From NCBI RefSeq assembly GCF_963924675.1, contig NC_089239.1, forward strand, positions 857,001-921,000: DNA of 64,000 nt. Direction: 5' to 3'. This DNA comes from Phocoena phocoena. Taxonomy: Eukaryota > Chordata > Mammalia > Artiodactyla > Phocoenidae. Below, in pieces: positions 48,604-62,503 of this stretch (within the stretch, counting starts at the first letter, position 1; the number at the start of each line of letters is the position of its first letter). Below the pieces are notes generated by a model. The model did no database searches, was not told the origin of the DNA, and was given only the letters and a program-made list of their open reading frames with translations. The position numbers and the translations under genes were made by a program.

Positions 48604-50469
48604 GGAGCTGCCTGCATGTTGAACACCCTATGAAGAAAAGTTGATTCAGGGAGGGTACTAGTGTGTAGCTAGAGCCTCCTTTGACTTGTGAGAAAACACA
48701 GGGTTATAGCTGCATGTTCACTGGAGACGGAGGCCAGATGGCAGAAATCTTCCCTGCCCGTTTATTTTGCCCCTTCTTCGGCCACGTGCGGGCCTCTGAC
48801 TGTTGTGGCCTCTCCCGTTGCGGATCACACGTTCCAGAAGCCCAGGCCCAGCGGCCATGGCTCACGGGCCCAGCCGCTCTGCGTCCTGTGGGATCTTCCC
48901 AGACTGGGCTACGAAACCGTGTTGACGGCTTCGGCAGGCGAACTCTCAACCACTGCGCAACCAGGGAAACCCCGCTTGCCCATCTTGAAAGGTCCATTCG
49001 TGCTGTCTGGAACCTTCCTAAAGTACAGGTTTCTAACGGGCCTGTAGGCAGTGTAGGCAGTACTCGGGGAACAAAGGCATTTTCGCCGAATATACAGGGT
49101 GCTACCGTAGCCCGTTTAGGAGCGGCACATGATTATAGGCCTAACTTGAGCCTGCCTCGGTTGACGCAGTTCACTAAACGCAGGACACCCTGCGAGTAGA
49201 AGTTCACTCAGGGAAGGACCCATTGTGTATCTTGAGGGAGAAAGGCTGCTCGTGTTCCACCTGCAACTAAAGGAGACTTCTTCGTGTAACACGGCAGTGT
49301 TTTGGGAGAGGAAATGCTTATAGGCCTCACTAGAGCCTGCCTTGTTGGAGGCAGTTTGCTACCCGCAGAAGTCTCTGCGAAAGAAGTTGATTCACGTCAG
49401 GGCCCATTGTGAACCTCCTGTGTCTTTCGACACCTTAAATTTACAGGTAAGTATACTGCATGTTTGCCTGCAAATGCAGGCCTGATGGCACAAGGCGTGT
49501 TTCCCATTCTGAAAGTTCTGTTCACGGGGCCTTGAATTTCCCGGAGAGGCATACTGTTCACGGCTCTGTTGAAATTGTAGGCCTGGCTCTGGGAAGAAAT
49601 GGGGTTTTCGCTACTAAAACATGCTGCTTCCAAGGCCCGGTTGGGAGCTGATGCTGTCATTCTCTATACCTACGTGAAGACCAAAAGTCAGCCGTTGCCT
49701 CGAGGTAAGGCCCTGAATTGCCCTGCTGAAGCGGAGGCATGCAGCAGTTTCAAAATGGACTTCGTCGCAGTGCAGGAAGGCTTTTTTTCTTCTTCTTCTT
49801 CTTTGTACACGGGGCTCTCACTGTTGTGGCCTCTCCCGCTCCGGAGCAGAGACTACAGACGCGCAGGCTCAGCGGCCTGGGCTCTCGGGCCTATTCATTC
49901 AAGGGCATGTTGGAACCTCCCGGTCCGGGGCACGAACTCGTGTCTCCTGCATCGGCAGGCAGACCCTCCACCACTGCGCCACCGGGGAAGCCCGACTTTC
50001 TGCATTATTGTAACGTTAGCACACATTTCCGGACACATAGAACACTCGCGTGGGCACCCTATTCCCTGCAAGGACACTGAGTAGCGGCAGGCTCCACTCT
50101 TCTGCTCAGAAACATCCAGGCCCGGAAGCCATTCCCAGTCACTCTGTGTATGCCGAGCGTAGGGAAACACACGGCACTCTCCCCTGGGACAGCTAGATTT
50201 CGTCAGCACACCAACAACTCCAGGAAGTCCGTTCTCTCGCGTGCTACAGGCCATAGAGGTCTTCCTCATTGCCCTCATCTGAGCTGCACCGGGAAAAACC
50301 ATCTGCTTCGCATTCTATCTACGAACTCGTACTCGAAGACACCATACGATGAGGACATAGCCGGCATGCATTCCTACTGTAATGAAAGCACAGAATTCTT
50401 CCTGTTAAACTGCAGCATTTCAGAAGAGACTAAGGACCGAGAGCCCACTTAAGAGAGTTCCGGGATGAG
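48604..50469 (+). repeat. Unit 37, type B
   Basis: Shares AGTTCACTCAGG with unit 36 and GCCTGCCTTG with unit 38. Private GGCGAACTC and GCGCAACCAGG, the latter altering the CTCF-like core of SINE1. SINE1 48790-48972, SINE2 49781-49993. Confidence 0.95.
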
Positions 50470-52336
50470 GGAGCTGCCTGCATGTTGAACACCCTATGAA
50501 GAAAAGTTGATTCAGGGAGGGTACTAGTGTGTAGCTAGAGCCTCCTTTGACTTGTGAGAAAACACAATGATATAGGCTGCATGTTCACTGGAGACGGAGG
50601 CCAGATGGCAGAAATCTTCCCTGCCCGTTTATTTTGCCCCTTCTTCGGCCACGTGCGGGCCTCTGACTGTTGTGGCCTCTCCCGTTGCGGATCACACGTT
50701 CCAGAAGCCCAGGCCCAGCGGACATGGCTCACGGGCCCAGCCGCTCTGCGTCCTGTGGGATCTTCCCAGACTGGGCTACGAAACCGTGTTGACGGCTTCG
50801 GCAGGCGGACTCTCAACCACTGCGCCACCAGGGAAACCCCGCTTGCCCATCTTGAAAGGTCCATTCGTGCTGTCTGGAACCTTCCTAAAGTACAGGTTTC
50901 TAACGGGCCTGTAGGCAGTGTAGGCAGTACTCGGGGAACAAAGGCATTTTCGCCGAATATACAGGGTGCTACCGTAGCCCGTTTAGGAGCGGCACATGAT
51001 TATAGGCCTAACTTGAGCCTGCCTCGGTTGACGCAGTTCACTAAACGCAGGACACCCTGCGAGTAGAAGTTCATTCAGGGAAGGACCCATTGTGTATCTT
51101 GAGGGAGAAAGGCTGCTCGTGTTCCACCTGCAACTAAAGGAGACTTCTTCGTGTAACACGGCAGTGTTTTGGGAGAGGAAATGCTTATAGGCCTCACTAG
51201 AGCCTGCCTTGTTGGAGGCAGTTTGCTACCCGCAGAAGTCTCTGCGAAAGAAGTTGATTCACGTCAGGGCCCATTGTGAACCTCCTGTGTCTTTCGACAC
51301 CTTAAATTTACAGGTAAGTATACTGCATGTTTGCCTGCAAATGCAGGCCTGATGGCACAAGGCGTGTTTCCCATTCTGAAAGTTCTGTTCACGGGGCCTT
51401 GAATTTCCCGGAGAGGCATACTGTTCACGGCTCTGTTGAAATTGTAGGCCTGGCTCTGGGAAGAAATGGGGTTTTCGCTACTAAAACATGCTGCTTCCAA
51501 GGCCCGGTTGGGAGCTGATGCTGTCATTCTCTATACCTACGTGAAGACCAAAAGTCAGCCGTTGCCTCGAGGTAAGGCCCTGAATTGCCCTGCTGAAGCG
51601 GAGGCATGCAGCAGTTTCAAAATGGACTTCGTCGCAGTGCAGGAAGGCTTTTTTTCTTCTTCTTCTTCTTTGTACACGGGGCTCTCACTGTTGTGGCCTC
51701 TCCCGCTCCGGAGCAGAGACTACAGACGCGCAGGCTCAGCGGCCTGGGCTCTCGGGCCTATTCATTCAAGGGCATGTTGGAACCTCCCGGTCCGGGGCAC
51801 GAACTCGTGTCTCCTGCATCGGCAGGCAGACCCTCCACCACTGCGCCACCGGGGAAGCCCGACTTTCTGCATTATTGTAACGTTAGCACACATTTCCGGA
51901 CACATAGAACACTCGCGTGGGCACCCTATTCCCTGCAAGGACACTGAGTAGCGGCAGGCTCCACTCTTCTGCTCAGAAACATCCAGGCCCGGAAGCCATT
52001 CCCAGTCACTCTGTGTATGCCGAGCGTAGGGAAACACACGGCACTCTCCCCTGGGACAGCTAGATTTCGTCAGCACACCAACAACTCCAGGAAGTCCGTT
52101 CTCTCGCGTGCTACAGGCCATAGAGGTCTTCCTCATTGCCCTCATCTGAGCTGCACCGGGAAAAACCATCTGCTTCGCATTCTATCTACGAACTCGTACT
52201 CGAAGACACCATACGATGAGGACATAGCCGGCATGCATTCCTACTGTAATGAAAGCACAGAATTCTTCTTGTTAAACTGCAGCATTTCAGAAGAGACTAA
52301 GGACCGAGAGCCCACTTAAGAGAGTTCCGGGATGAG
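50470..52336 (+). repeat. Unit 38, type B'
   Basis: Left half shares AGCGGACATGG with unit 39; middle shares GCCTGCCTTG with unit 37. Private T at 52269. SINE1 50657-50839, SINE2 51648-51860. Confidence 0.95.
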
Positions 52337-54203
52337 GGAGCTGCCTGCATGTTGAACACCCTATGAAGAAAAGTTGATTCAGGGAGGGTACTAGTGTGTA
52401 GCTAGAGCCTCCTTTGACTTGTGAGAAAACACAATGATATAGGCTGCATGTTCACTGGAGACGGAGGCCAGATGGCAGAAATCTTCCCTGCCCGTTTATT
52501 TTGCCCCTTCTTCGGCCACGTGCGGGCCTCTGACTGTTGTGGCCTCTCCCGTTGCGGATCACACGTTCCAGAAGCCCAGGCCCAGCGGACATGGCTCACG
52601 GGCCCAGCCGCTCTGCGTCCTGTGGGATCTTCCCAGACTGGGCTACGAAACCGTGTTGACGGCTTCGGCAGGCGGACTCTCAACCACTGCGCCACCAGGG
52701 AAACCCCGCTTGCCCATCTTGAAAGGTCCATTCGTGCTGTCTGGAACCTTCCTAAAGTACAGGTTTCTAACGGGCCTGTAGGCAGTGTAGGCAGTACTCG
52801 GGGAACAAAGGCATTTTCGCCGAATATACAGGGTGCTACCGTAGCCCGTTTAGGAGCGGCACATGATTATAGGCCTAACTTGAGCCTGCCTCGGTTGACG
52901 CAGTTCACTAAACGCAGGACACCCTGCGAGTAGAAGTTCATTCAGGGAAGGACCCATTGTGTATCTTGAGGGAGAAAGGCTGCTCGTGTTCCACCTGCAA
53001 CTAAAGGAGACTTCTTCGTGTAACACGGCAGTGTTTTGGGAGAGGAAATGCTTATAGGCCTCACTAGAGCCTGTCTTGTTGGAGGCAGTTTGCTACCCGC
53101 AGAAGTCTCTGAGAAAGAAGTTGATTCACGTCAGGGCCCATTGTGAACCTCCTGTGTCTTTCGACACCTTAAATTTACAGGTAAGTATACTGCATGTTTG
53201 CCTGCAAATGCAGGCCTGATGGCACAAGGCGTGTTTCCCATTCTGAAAGTTCTGTTCACGGGGCCTTGAATTTCCCGGAGAGGCATACTGTTCACGGCTC
53301 TGTTGAAATTGTAGGCCTGGCTCTGGGAAGAAATGGGGTTTTCGCTACTAAAACATGCTGCTTCCAAGGCCCGGTTGGGAGCTGATGCTGTCATTCTCTA
53401 TACCTACGTGAAGACCAAAAGTCAGCCGTTGCCTCGAGGTAAGGCCCTGAATTGCCCTGCTGAAGCGGAGGCATGCAGCAGTTTCAAAATGGACTTCGTC
53501 GCAGTGCAGGAAGGCTTTTTTTCTTCTTCTTCTTCTTTGTACACGGGGCTCTCACTGTTGTGGCCTCTCCCGCTCCGGAGCAGAGACTACAGACGCGCAG
53601 GCTCAGCGGCCTGGGCTCTCGGGCCTATTCATTCAAGGGCATGTTGGAACCTCCCGGTCCGGGGCACGAACTCGTGTCTCCTGCATCGGCAGGCAGACCC
53701 TCCACCACTGCGCCACCGGGGAAGCCCGACTTTCTGCATTATTGTAACGTTAGCACACATTTCCGGACACATAGAACACTCGCGTGGGCACCCTATTCCC
53801 TGCAAGGACACTGAGTAGCGGCAGGCTCCACTCTTCTGCTCAGAAACATCCAGGCCCGGAAGCCATTCCCAGTCACTCTGTGTATGCCGAGCGTAGGGAA
53901 ACACACGGCACTCTCCCCTGGGACAGCTAGATTTCGTCAGCACACCAACAACTCCAGGAAGTCCGTTCTCTCGCGTGCTACAGGCCATAGAGGTCTTCCT
54001 CATTGCCCTCATCTGAGCTGCACCGGGAAAAACCATCTGCTTCGCATTCTATCTACGAACTCGTACTCGAAGACACCATACGATGAGGACATAGCCGGCA
54101 TGCATTCCTACTGTAATGAAAGCACAGAATTCTTCCTGTTAAACTGCAGCATTTCAGAAGAGACTAAGGACCGAGAGCCCACTTAAGAGAGTTCCGGGAT
54201 GAG
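52337..54203 (+). repeat. Unit 39, type B'
   Basis: Left half has AGCGGACATGG as in unit 38; middle has CTCTGAGAAAG as in units 14, 22 and 40. SINE1 52524-52706, SINE2 53515-53727. Confidence 0.95.
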
Positions 54204-56070
54204 GGAGCTGCCTGCATGTTGAACACCCTATGAAGAAAAGTTGATTCAGGGAGGGTACTAGTGTGTAGCTAGAGCCTCCTTTGACTTGTGAGAAAACACA
54301 ATGATATAGGCTGCATGTTCACTGGAGACGGAGGCCAGATGGCAGAAATCTTCCCTGCCCGTTTATTTTGCCCCTTCTTCGGCCACGTGCGGGCCTCTGA
54401 CTGTTGTGGCCTCTCCCGTTGCGGATCACACGTTCCAGAAGCCCAGGCCCAGCGGCCATGGCTCACGGGCCCAGCCGCTCTGCGTCCTGTGGGATCTTCC
54501 CAGACTGGGCTACGAAACCGTGTTGACGGCTTCGGCAGGCGGACTCTCAACCACTGCGCCACCAGGGAAACCCCGCTTGCCCATCTTGAAAGGTCCATTC
54601 GTGCTGTCTGGAACCTTCCTAAAGTACAGGTTTCTAACGGGCCTGTAGGCAGTGTAGGCAGTACTCGGGGAACAAAGGCATTTTCGCCGAATATACAGGG
54701 TGCTACCGTAGCCCGTTTAGGAGCGGCACATGATTATAGGCCTAACTTGAGCCTGCCTCGGTTGACGCAGTTCACTAAACGCAGGACACCCTGCGAGTAG
54801 AAGTTCATTCAGGGAAGGACCCATTGTGTATCTTGAGGGAGAAAGGCTGCTCGTGTTCCACCTGCAACTAAAGGAGACTTCTTCGTGTAACACGGCAGTG
54901 TTTTGGGAGAGGAAATGCTTATAGGCCTCACTAGAGCCTGTCTTGTTGGAGGCAGTTTGCTACCCGCAGAAGTCTCTGAGAAAGAAGTTGATTCACGTCA
55001 GGGCCCATTGTGAACCTCCTGTGTCTTTCGACACCTTAAATTTACAGGTAAGTATACTGCATGTTTGCCTGCAAATGCAGGCCTGATGGCACAAGGCGTG
55101 TTTCCCATTCTGAAAGTTCTGTTCACGGGGCCTTGAATTTCCCGGAGAGGCATACTGTTCACGGCTCTGTTGAAATTGTAGGCCTGGCTCTGGGAAGAAA
55201 TGGGGTTTTCGCTACTAAAACATGCTGCTTCCAAGGCCCGGTTGGGAGCTGATGCTGTCATTCTCTATACCTACGTGAAGACCAAAAGTCAGCCGTTGCC
55301 TCGAGGTAAGGCCCTGAATTGCCCTGCTGAAGCGGAGGCATGCAGCAGTTTCAAAATGGACTTCGTCGCAGTGCAGGAAGGCTTTTTTTCTTCTTCTTCT
55401 TCTTTGTACACGGGGCTCTCACTGTTGTGGCCTCTCCCGCTCCGGAGCAGAGACTACAGACGCGCAGGCTCAGCGGCCTGGGCTCTCGGGCCTATTCATT
55501 CAAGGGCATGTTGGAACCTCCCGGTCCGGGGCACGAACTCGTGTCTCCTGCATCGGCAGGCAGACCCTCCACCACTGCGCCACCGGGGAAGCCCGACTTT
55601 CTGCATTATTGTAACGTTAGCACACATTTCCGGACACATAGAACACTCGCGTGGGCACCCTATTCCCTGCAAGGACACTGAGTAGCGGCAGGCTCCACTC
55701 TTCTGCTCAGAAACATCCAGTCCCGGAAGCCATTCCCAGTCACTCTGTGTATGCCGAGCGTAGGGAAACACACGGCACTCTCCCCTGGGACAGCTAGATT
55801 TCGTCAGCACACCAACAACTCCAGGAAGTCCGTTCTCTCGCGTGCTACAGGCCATAGAGGTCTTCCTCATTGCCCTCATCTGAGCTGCACCAGGAAAAAC
55901 CATCTGCTTCGCATTCTATCTACGAACTCGTACTCGAAGACACCATACGATGAGGACATAGCCGGCATGCATTCCTACTGTAATGAAAGCACAGAATTCT
56001 TCCTGTTAAACTGCAGCATTTCAGAAGAGACTAAGGACCGAGAGCCCACTTAAGAGAGTTCCGGGATGAG
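54204..56070 (+). repeat. Unit 40, type B'
   Basis: CTCTGAGAAAG as in unit 39; private T at 55721 (CAGTCCCGG); CACCAGGAAA near the end. SINE1 54391-54573, SINE2 55382-55594. Confidence 0.95.
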
Positions 56071-57936
56071 GGAGCTGCCTGCATGTTGAACACCCTATGA
56101 AGAAAAGTTGATTCAGGGAGGGTACTAGTGTGTAGCTAGAGCCTCCTTTGACTTGTGAGAAAACACAGGGTTATAGCTGCATGTTCACTGGAGACGGAGG
56201 CCAGATGGCAGAAATCTTCCCTGCCCGTTTATTTTGCCCCTTCTTCGGCCACGTGCGGGCCTCTGACTGTTGTGGCCTCTCCCGTTGCGGATCACACGTT
56301 CCAGAAGCCCAGGCCCAGCGGCCATGGCTCACGGGCCCAGCCGCTCTGCGTCCTGTGGGATCTTCCCAGACTGGGCTACGAAACCGTGTTGACGGCTTCG
56401 GCAGGCGGACTCTCAACCACTGCGCCACCAGGGAAACCCCGCTTGCCCATCTTGAAAGGTCCATTCGTGCTGTCTGGAACCTTCCTAAAGTACAGGTTTC
56501 TAACGGGCCTGTAGGCAGTGTAGGCAGTACTCGGGGAACAAAGGCATTTTCGCCGAATATACAGGGTGCTACCGTAGCCCGTTTAGGAGCGGCACATGAT
56601 TATAGGCCTAACTTGAGCCTGCCTCGGTTGACGCAGTTCACTAAACGCAGGACACCCTGCGAGTAGAAGTTCATTCAGGGAAGGACCCATTGTGTATCTT
56701 GAGGGAGAAAGGCTGCTCGTGTTCCACCTGCAACTAAAGGAGACTTCTTCGTGTAACACGGCAGTGTTTTGGGAGAGGAAATGCTTATAGGCCTCACTAG
56801 AGCCTGTCTTGTTGGAGGCAGTTTGCTACCCGCAGAAGTCTCTGCGAAAGAAGTTGTTTCACGTCAGGGCCCATTGTGAACCTCCTGTGTCTTTCGACAC
56901 CTTAAATTTACAGGTAAGTATACTGCATGTTTGCCTGCAAATGCAGGCCTGATGGCACAAGGCGTGTTTCCCATTCTGAAAGTTCTGTTCACGGGGCCTT
57001 GAATTTCCCGGAGAGGCATACTGTTCACGGCTCTGTTGAAATTGTAGGCCTGGCTCTGGGAAGAAATGGGGTTTTCGCTACTAAAACATGCTGCTTCCAA
57101 GGCCCGGTTGGGAGCTGATGCTGTCATTCTCTATACCTACGTGAAGACCAAAAGTCAGCCGTTGCCTCGAGGTAAGGCCCTGAATTGCCCTGCTGAAGCG
57201 GAGGCATGCAGCAGTTTCAAAATGGACTTCGTCGCAGTGCAGGAAGGCTTTTTTTCTTCTTCTTCTTCTTTGTACACGGGGCTCTCACTGTTGTGGCCTC
57301 TCCCGCTCCGGAGCAGAGACTACAGACGCGCAGGCTCAGCGGCCTGGGCTCTCGGGCCTATTCATTCAAGGGCATGTTGGAACCTCCCGGTCCGGGGCAC
57401 GAACTCGTGTCTCCTGCATCGGCAGGCAGACCCTCCACCACTGCGCCACCGGGGAAGCCCGACTTTCTGCATTATTGTAACGTTAGCACACATTTCCGGA
57501 CACATAGAACACTCGCGTGGGCACCCTATTCCCTGCAAGGACACTGAGTAGCGGCAGGCTCCACTCTTCTGCTCAGAAACATCCAGGCCCGGAAGCCATT
57601 CCCAGTCACTCTGTGTATGCCGAGCGTAGGGAAACACACGGCACTCTCCCCTGGGACAGCTAGATTTCGTCAGCACACCAACAACTCCAGGAAGTCCGTT
57701 CTCTCGCGTGCTACAGGCCATAGAGGTCTTCCTCATTGCCCTCATCTGAGCTGCACCGGGAAAAACCCTCTGCTTCGCATTCTATCTACGAACTCGTTCT
57801 CGAAGACACCATACGATGAGGACATAGCCGGCATGCATTCCTACTGAAATGAAAGCACAGAATTCTTCCTGTTAAACTGCAGCATTTCAGAAGAGACTAA
57901 GGACCGAGAGCCTACGTAAGAGAGTTCCGGGATGAG
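56071..57936 (+). repeat. Unit 41, type B (ends the B run)
   Basis: Right end carries AACCCTCTGC, CTCGTTCTCG, CTGAAATG and GCCTACGTAAG, linking it to units 30, 32 and 34 across the intervening units. SINE1 56257-56439, SINE2 57248-57460. Confidence 0.95.
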
Positions 57937-58770
57937 GGAGCTGCCTGCATGTTGAACACCCTATGAAGAAAAGTTGATTCAGGGAGGGTACTAGTGTGTA
58001 GCTAGAGCCTCCTTTGACTTGTGAGAAAACACAAGGATATAGGCTGCATGTTCACTGGAGACGGAGGCCAGATGGCAGAAATCTACCCTGCCCTTTTATT
58101 TTCCATATCCGGGCCTCTAACTGCTGTGGCCTCTCCCGTTGCGGATCCCAGGCTCCAGAAGCGCGGGCCCAGCGGCCATGGCTCACGGGCCCAGCCGCCT
58201 CTGCGTCCTGTGCGATCTCCCCGGGACGGGCCACGAACCTGTGTACCCCGCTTCGGCAGGCAGACTCTCAAACACTGCGCCACCAGGGAAGCCCGAAAGT
58301 CTGCATTTCTCTACCGTTAGCACACGTCGCCGGACACTTAGAACACTCGCGTTGGCACCCTCGTCCCTGTGAGGACACTGAGGAGCTGCAGGCTCCAGTG
58401 TTCCGCTTAGAAACATCCAGGCCCGGATGCACTTCCCGATCTCTCCGTGTATGCCGAGTGCGTGGCAACAAACTGCACTCTTCCTTGGGACAGCTAGATT
58501 TCGTCAGCACGCCCAGCGCTCCAGGAAGTCCGCTCTCTCACGTCCTACGTGCCACAGAAGTCTTCCTCATTGCCCTCATCTGAGCTGCACCGGGAAAAAC
58601 CATCTGCTTCGCATTCTATCTACGAACTCGTACTCGAAGACACCATACGATGAGGACATAGCCGGCATGCATTCCTACTGTAATGAAAGCACAGAATTCT
58701 TCCTGTTAAACTGCAGCATTTCAGAAGAGACTAAGGACCGAGAGCCCACTTAAGAGAGTTCCGGGATGAG
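57937..58770 (+). repeat. Unit 42, type A
   Basis: V-like at rel 363, 375 and 581 but with A at rel 362, C at rel 173 and C at rel 664. SINE at 58111-58294. Confidence 0.95.
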
Positions 58771-60636
58771 GGAGCTGCCTGCATGTTGAACACCCTATGA
58801 AGAAAAGTTGATTCAGGGAGGGTACTAGTGTGTAGCTAGAGCCTCCTTTGACTTGTGAGAAAACACAGGGTTATAGCTGCATGTTCACTGGAGACGGAGG
58901 CCAGATGGCAGAAATCTTCCCTGCCCGTTTATTTTGCCCCTTCTTCGGCCACGTGCGGGCCTCTGACTGTTGTGGCCTCTCCCGTTGCGGATCACACGTT
59001 CCAGAAGCCCAGGCCCAGCGGCCATGGCTCACGGGCCCAGCCGCTCTGCGTCCTGTGGGATCTTCCCAGACTGGGCTACGAAACCGTGTTGACGGCTTCG
59101 GCAGGCGGACTCTCAACCACTGCGCCACCAGGGAAACCCCGCTTGCCCATCTTGAAAGGTCCATTCGTGCTGTCTGGAACCTTCCTAAAGTACAGGTTTC
59201 TAACGGGCCTGTAGGCAGTGTAGGCAGTACTCGGGGAACAAAGGCATTTTCGCCGAATATACAGGGTGCTACCGTAGCCCGTTTAGGAGCGGCACATGAT
59301 TATAGGCCTAACTTGAGCCTGCCTCGGTTGACGCAGTTCACTAAACGCAGGACACCCTGCGAGTAGAAGTTCATTCAGGGAAGGACCCATTGTGTATCTT
59401 GAGGGAGAAAGGCTGCTCGTGTTCCACCTGCAACTAAAGGAGACTTCTTCGTGTAACACGGCAGTGTTTTGGGAGAGGAAATGCTTATAGGCCTCACTAG
59501 AGCCTGTCTTGTTGGAGGCAGTTTGCTACCCGCAGAAGTCTCTGCGAAAGAAGTTGTTTCACGTCAGGGCCCATTGTGAACCTCCTGTGTCTTTCGACAC
59601 CTTAAATTTACAGGTAAGTATACTGCATGTTTGCCTGCAAATGCAGGCCTGATGGCACAAGGCGTGTTTCCCATTCTGAAAGTTCTGTTCACGGGGCCTT
59701 GAATTTCCCGGAGAGGCATACTGTTCACGGCTCTGTTGAAATTGTAGGCCTGGCTCTGGGAAGAAATGGGGTTTTCGCTACTAAAACATGCTGCTTCCAA
59801 GGCCCGGTTGGGAGCTGATGCTGTCATTCTCTATACCTACGTGAAGACCAAAAGTCAGCCGTTGCCTCGAGGTAAGGCCCTGAATTGCCCTGCTGAAGCG
59901 GAGGCATGCAGCAGTTTCAAAATGGACTTCGTCGCAGTGCAGGAAGGCTTTTTTTCTTCTTCTTCTTCTTTGTACACGGGGCTCTCACTGTTGTGGCCTC
60001 TCCCGCTCCGGAGCAGAGACTACAGACGCGCAGGCTCAGCGGCCTGGGCTCTCGGGCCTATTCATTCAAGGGCATGTTGGAACCTCCCGGTCCGGGGCAC
60101 GAACTCGTGTCTCCTGCATCGGCAGGCAGACCCTCCACCACTGCGCCACCGGGGAAGCCCGACTTTCTGCATTATTGTAACGTTAGCACACATTTCCGGA
60201 CACATAGAACACTCGCGTGGGCACCCTATTCCCTGCAAGGACACTGAGTAGCGGCAGGCTCCACTCTTCTGCTCAGAAACATCCAGGCCCGGAAGCCATT
60301 CCCAGTCACTCTGTGTATGCCGAGCGTAGGGAAACACACGGCACTCTCCCCTGGGACAGCTAGATTTCGTCAGCACACCAACAACTCCAGGAAGTCCGTT
60401 CTCTCGCGTGCTACAGGCCATAGAGGTCTTCCTCATTGCCCTCATCTGAGCTGCACCGGGAAAAACCATCTGCTTCGCATTCTATCTACGAACTCGTACT
60501 CGAAGACACCATACGATGAGGACATAGCCGGCATGCATTCCTACTGTAATGAAAGCACAGAATTCTTCCTGTTAAACTGCAGCATTTCAGAAGAGACTAA
60601 GGACCGAGAGCCTACTTAAGAGAGTTCCAGGATGAG
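58771..60636 (+). repeat. Unit 43, type B
   Basis: Ends with GCCTACTTAAG and TTCCAGGATGAG, a half-way form between the common end and that of units 34 and 41. SINE1 58957-59139, SINE2 59948-60160. Confidence 0.95.
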
Positions 60637-62503
60637 GGAGCTGCCTGCATGTTGAACACCCTATGAAGAAAAGTTGATTCAGGGAGGGTACTAGTGTGTA
60701 GCTAGAGCCTCCTTTGACTTGTGAGAAAACACAAGGATATAGGCTGCATGTTCACTGGAGACGGAGGCCAGATGGCAGAAATCTTCCCTGCCCGTTTATT
60801 TTGCCCCTTCTTCGGCCACGTGCGGGCCTCTGACTGTTGTGGCCTCTCCCGTTGCGGATCACACGTTCCAGAAGCCCAGGCCCAGCGGCCATGGCTCACG
60901 GGACCAGCCGCTCTGCGTCCTGTGGGATCTTCCCAGACTGGGCTACGAAACCGTGTTGACGGCTTCGGCAGGCGGACTCTCAACCACTGCGCCACCAGGG
61001 AAACCCCGCTTGCCCATCTTGAAAGGTCCATTCGTGCTGTCTGGAACCTTCCTAAAGTACAGGTTTCTAACGGGCCTGTAGGCAGTGTAGGCAGTACTCG
61101 GGGAACAAAGGCATTTTCGCCGAATATACAGGGTGCTACCGTAGCCCGTTTAGGAGCGGCACATGATTATAGGCCTAACTTGAGCCTGCCTCGGTTGACG
61201 CAGTTCACTAAACGCAGGACACCCTGCGAGTAGAAGTTCATTCAGGGAAGGACCCATTGTGTATCTTGAGGGAGAAAGGCTGCTCGTGTTCCACCTGCAA
61301 CTAAAGGAGACTTCTTCGTGTAACACGGCAGTGTTTTCGGAGAGGAAATTCTTATAGGCCTCACTAGAGCCTGTCTTGTTGGAGGCAGTTTGCTACCCGC
61401 AGAAGTCTCTGCGAAAGAAGTTGATTCACGTCAGGGCCCATTGTGAACCTCCTGTGTCTTTCGACACCTTAAATTTACAGGTAAGTATACTGCATGTTTG
61501 CCTGCAAATGCAGGCCTGATGGCACAAGGCGTGTTTCCCATTCTGAAAGTTCTGTTCACGGGGCATTGAATTTCCCGGAGAGGCATACTGTTCACGGCTC
61601 TGTTGAAATTGTAGGCCTGGCTCTGGGAAGAAATGGGGTTTTCGCTACTAAAACATGCTGCTTCCAAGGCCCGGTTGGGAGCTGATGCTGTCATTCTCTA
61701 TACCTACGTGAAGACCAAAAGTCAGCCGTTGCCTCGAGGTAAGGCCATGAATTGCCCTGCTGAAGCGGAGGCATGCAGCAGTTTCAAAATGGACTTCGTC
61801 GCAGTGCAGGAAGGCTTTTTTTCTTCTTCTTCTTCTTTGTACACGGGGCTCTCACTGTTGTGGCCTCTCCCGCTCCGGAGCAGAGACTACAGACGCGCAG
61901 GCTCAGCGGCCTGGGCTCTCGGGCCTATTCATTCAAGGGCATGTTGGAACCTCCCGGTCCGGGGCACGAACTCGTGTCTCCTGCATCGGCAGGCAGACCC
62001 TCCACCACTGCGCCACCGGGGAAGCCCGACTTTCTGCATTATTGTAACGTTAGCACACATTTCCGGACACATAGAACACTCGCGTGGGCACCCTATTCCC
62101 TGCAAGGACACTGAGTAGCGGCAGGCTCCACTCTTCTGCTCAGAAACATCCAGGCCCGGAAGCCATTCCCAGTCACTCTGTGTATGCCGAGCGTAGGGAA
62201 ACACACGGCACTCTCCCCTGGGACAGCTAGATTTCGTCAGCACACCAACAACTCCAGGAAGTCCGTTCTCTCGCGTGCTACAGGCCATAGAGGTCTTCCT
62301 CATTGCCCTCATCTGAGCTGCACCGGGAAAAACCATCTGCTTCGCATTCTATCTACGAACTCGTACTCGAAGACACCATACGATGAGGACATAGCCGGCA
62401 TGCATTCCTACTGTAATGAAAGCACAGAATTCTTCCTGTTAAACTGCAGCATTTCAGAAGAGACTAAGGACCGAGAGCCCACTTAAGAGAGTTCCGGGAT
62501 GAG
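60637..62503 (+). repeat. Unit 44, B with an exactly A-like start
   Basis: 1867 bp. Reads ACACAAGGATATAGGCTGC, identical to type A, then changes to B by CTTCCCTGCCCG near 60784. Has GGGACCAG as in units 12, 14 and 16, and private GTTTTCGGAG, AAATTCTTAT, GGGCATTG and AAGGCCATG. SINE1 60824-61006, SINE2 61815-62027. Confidence 0.95.
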
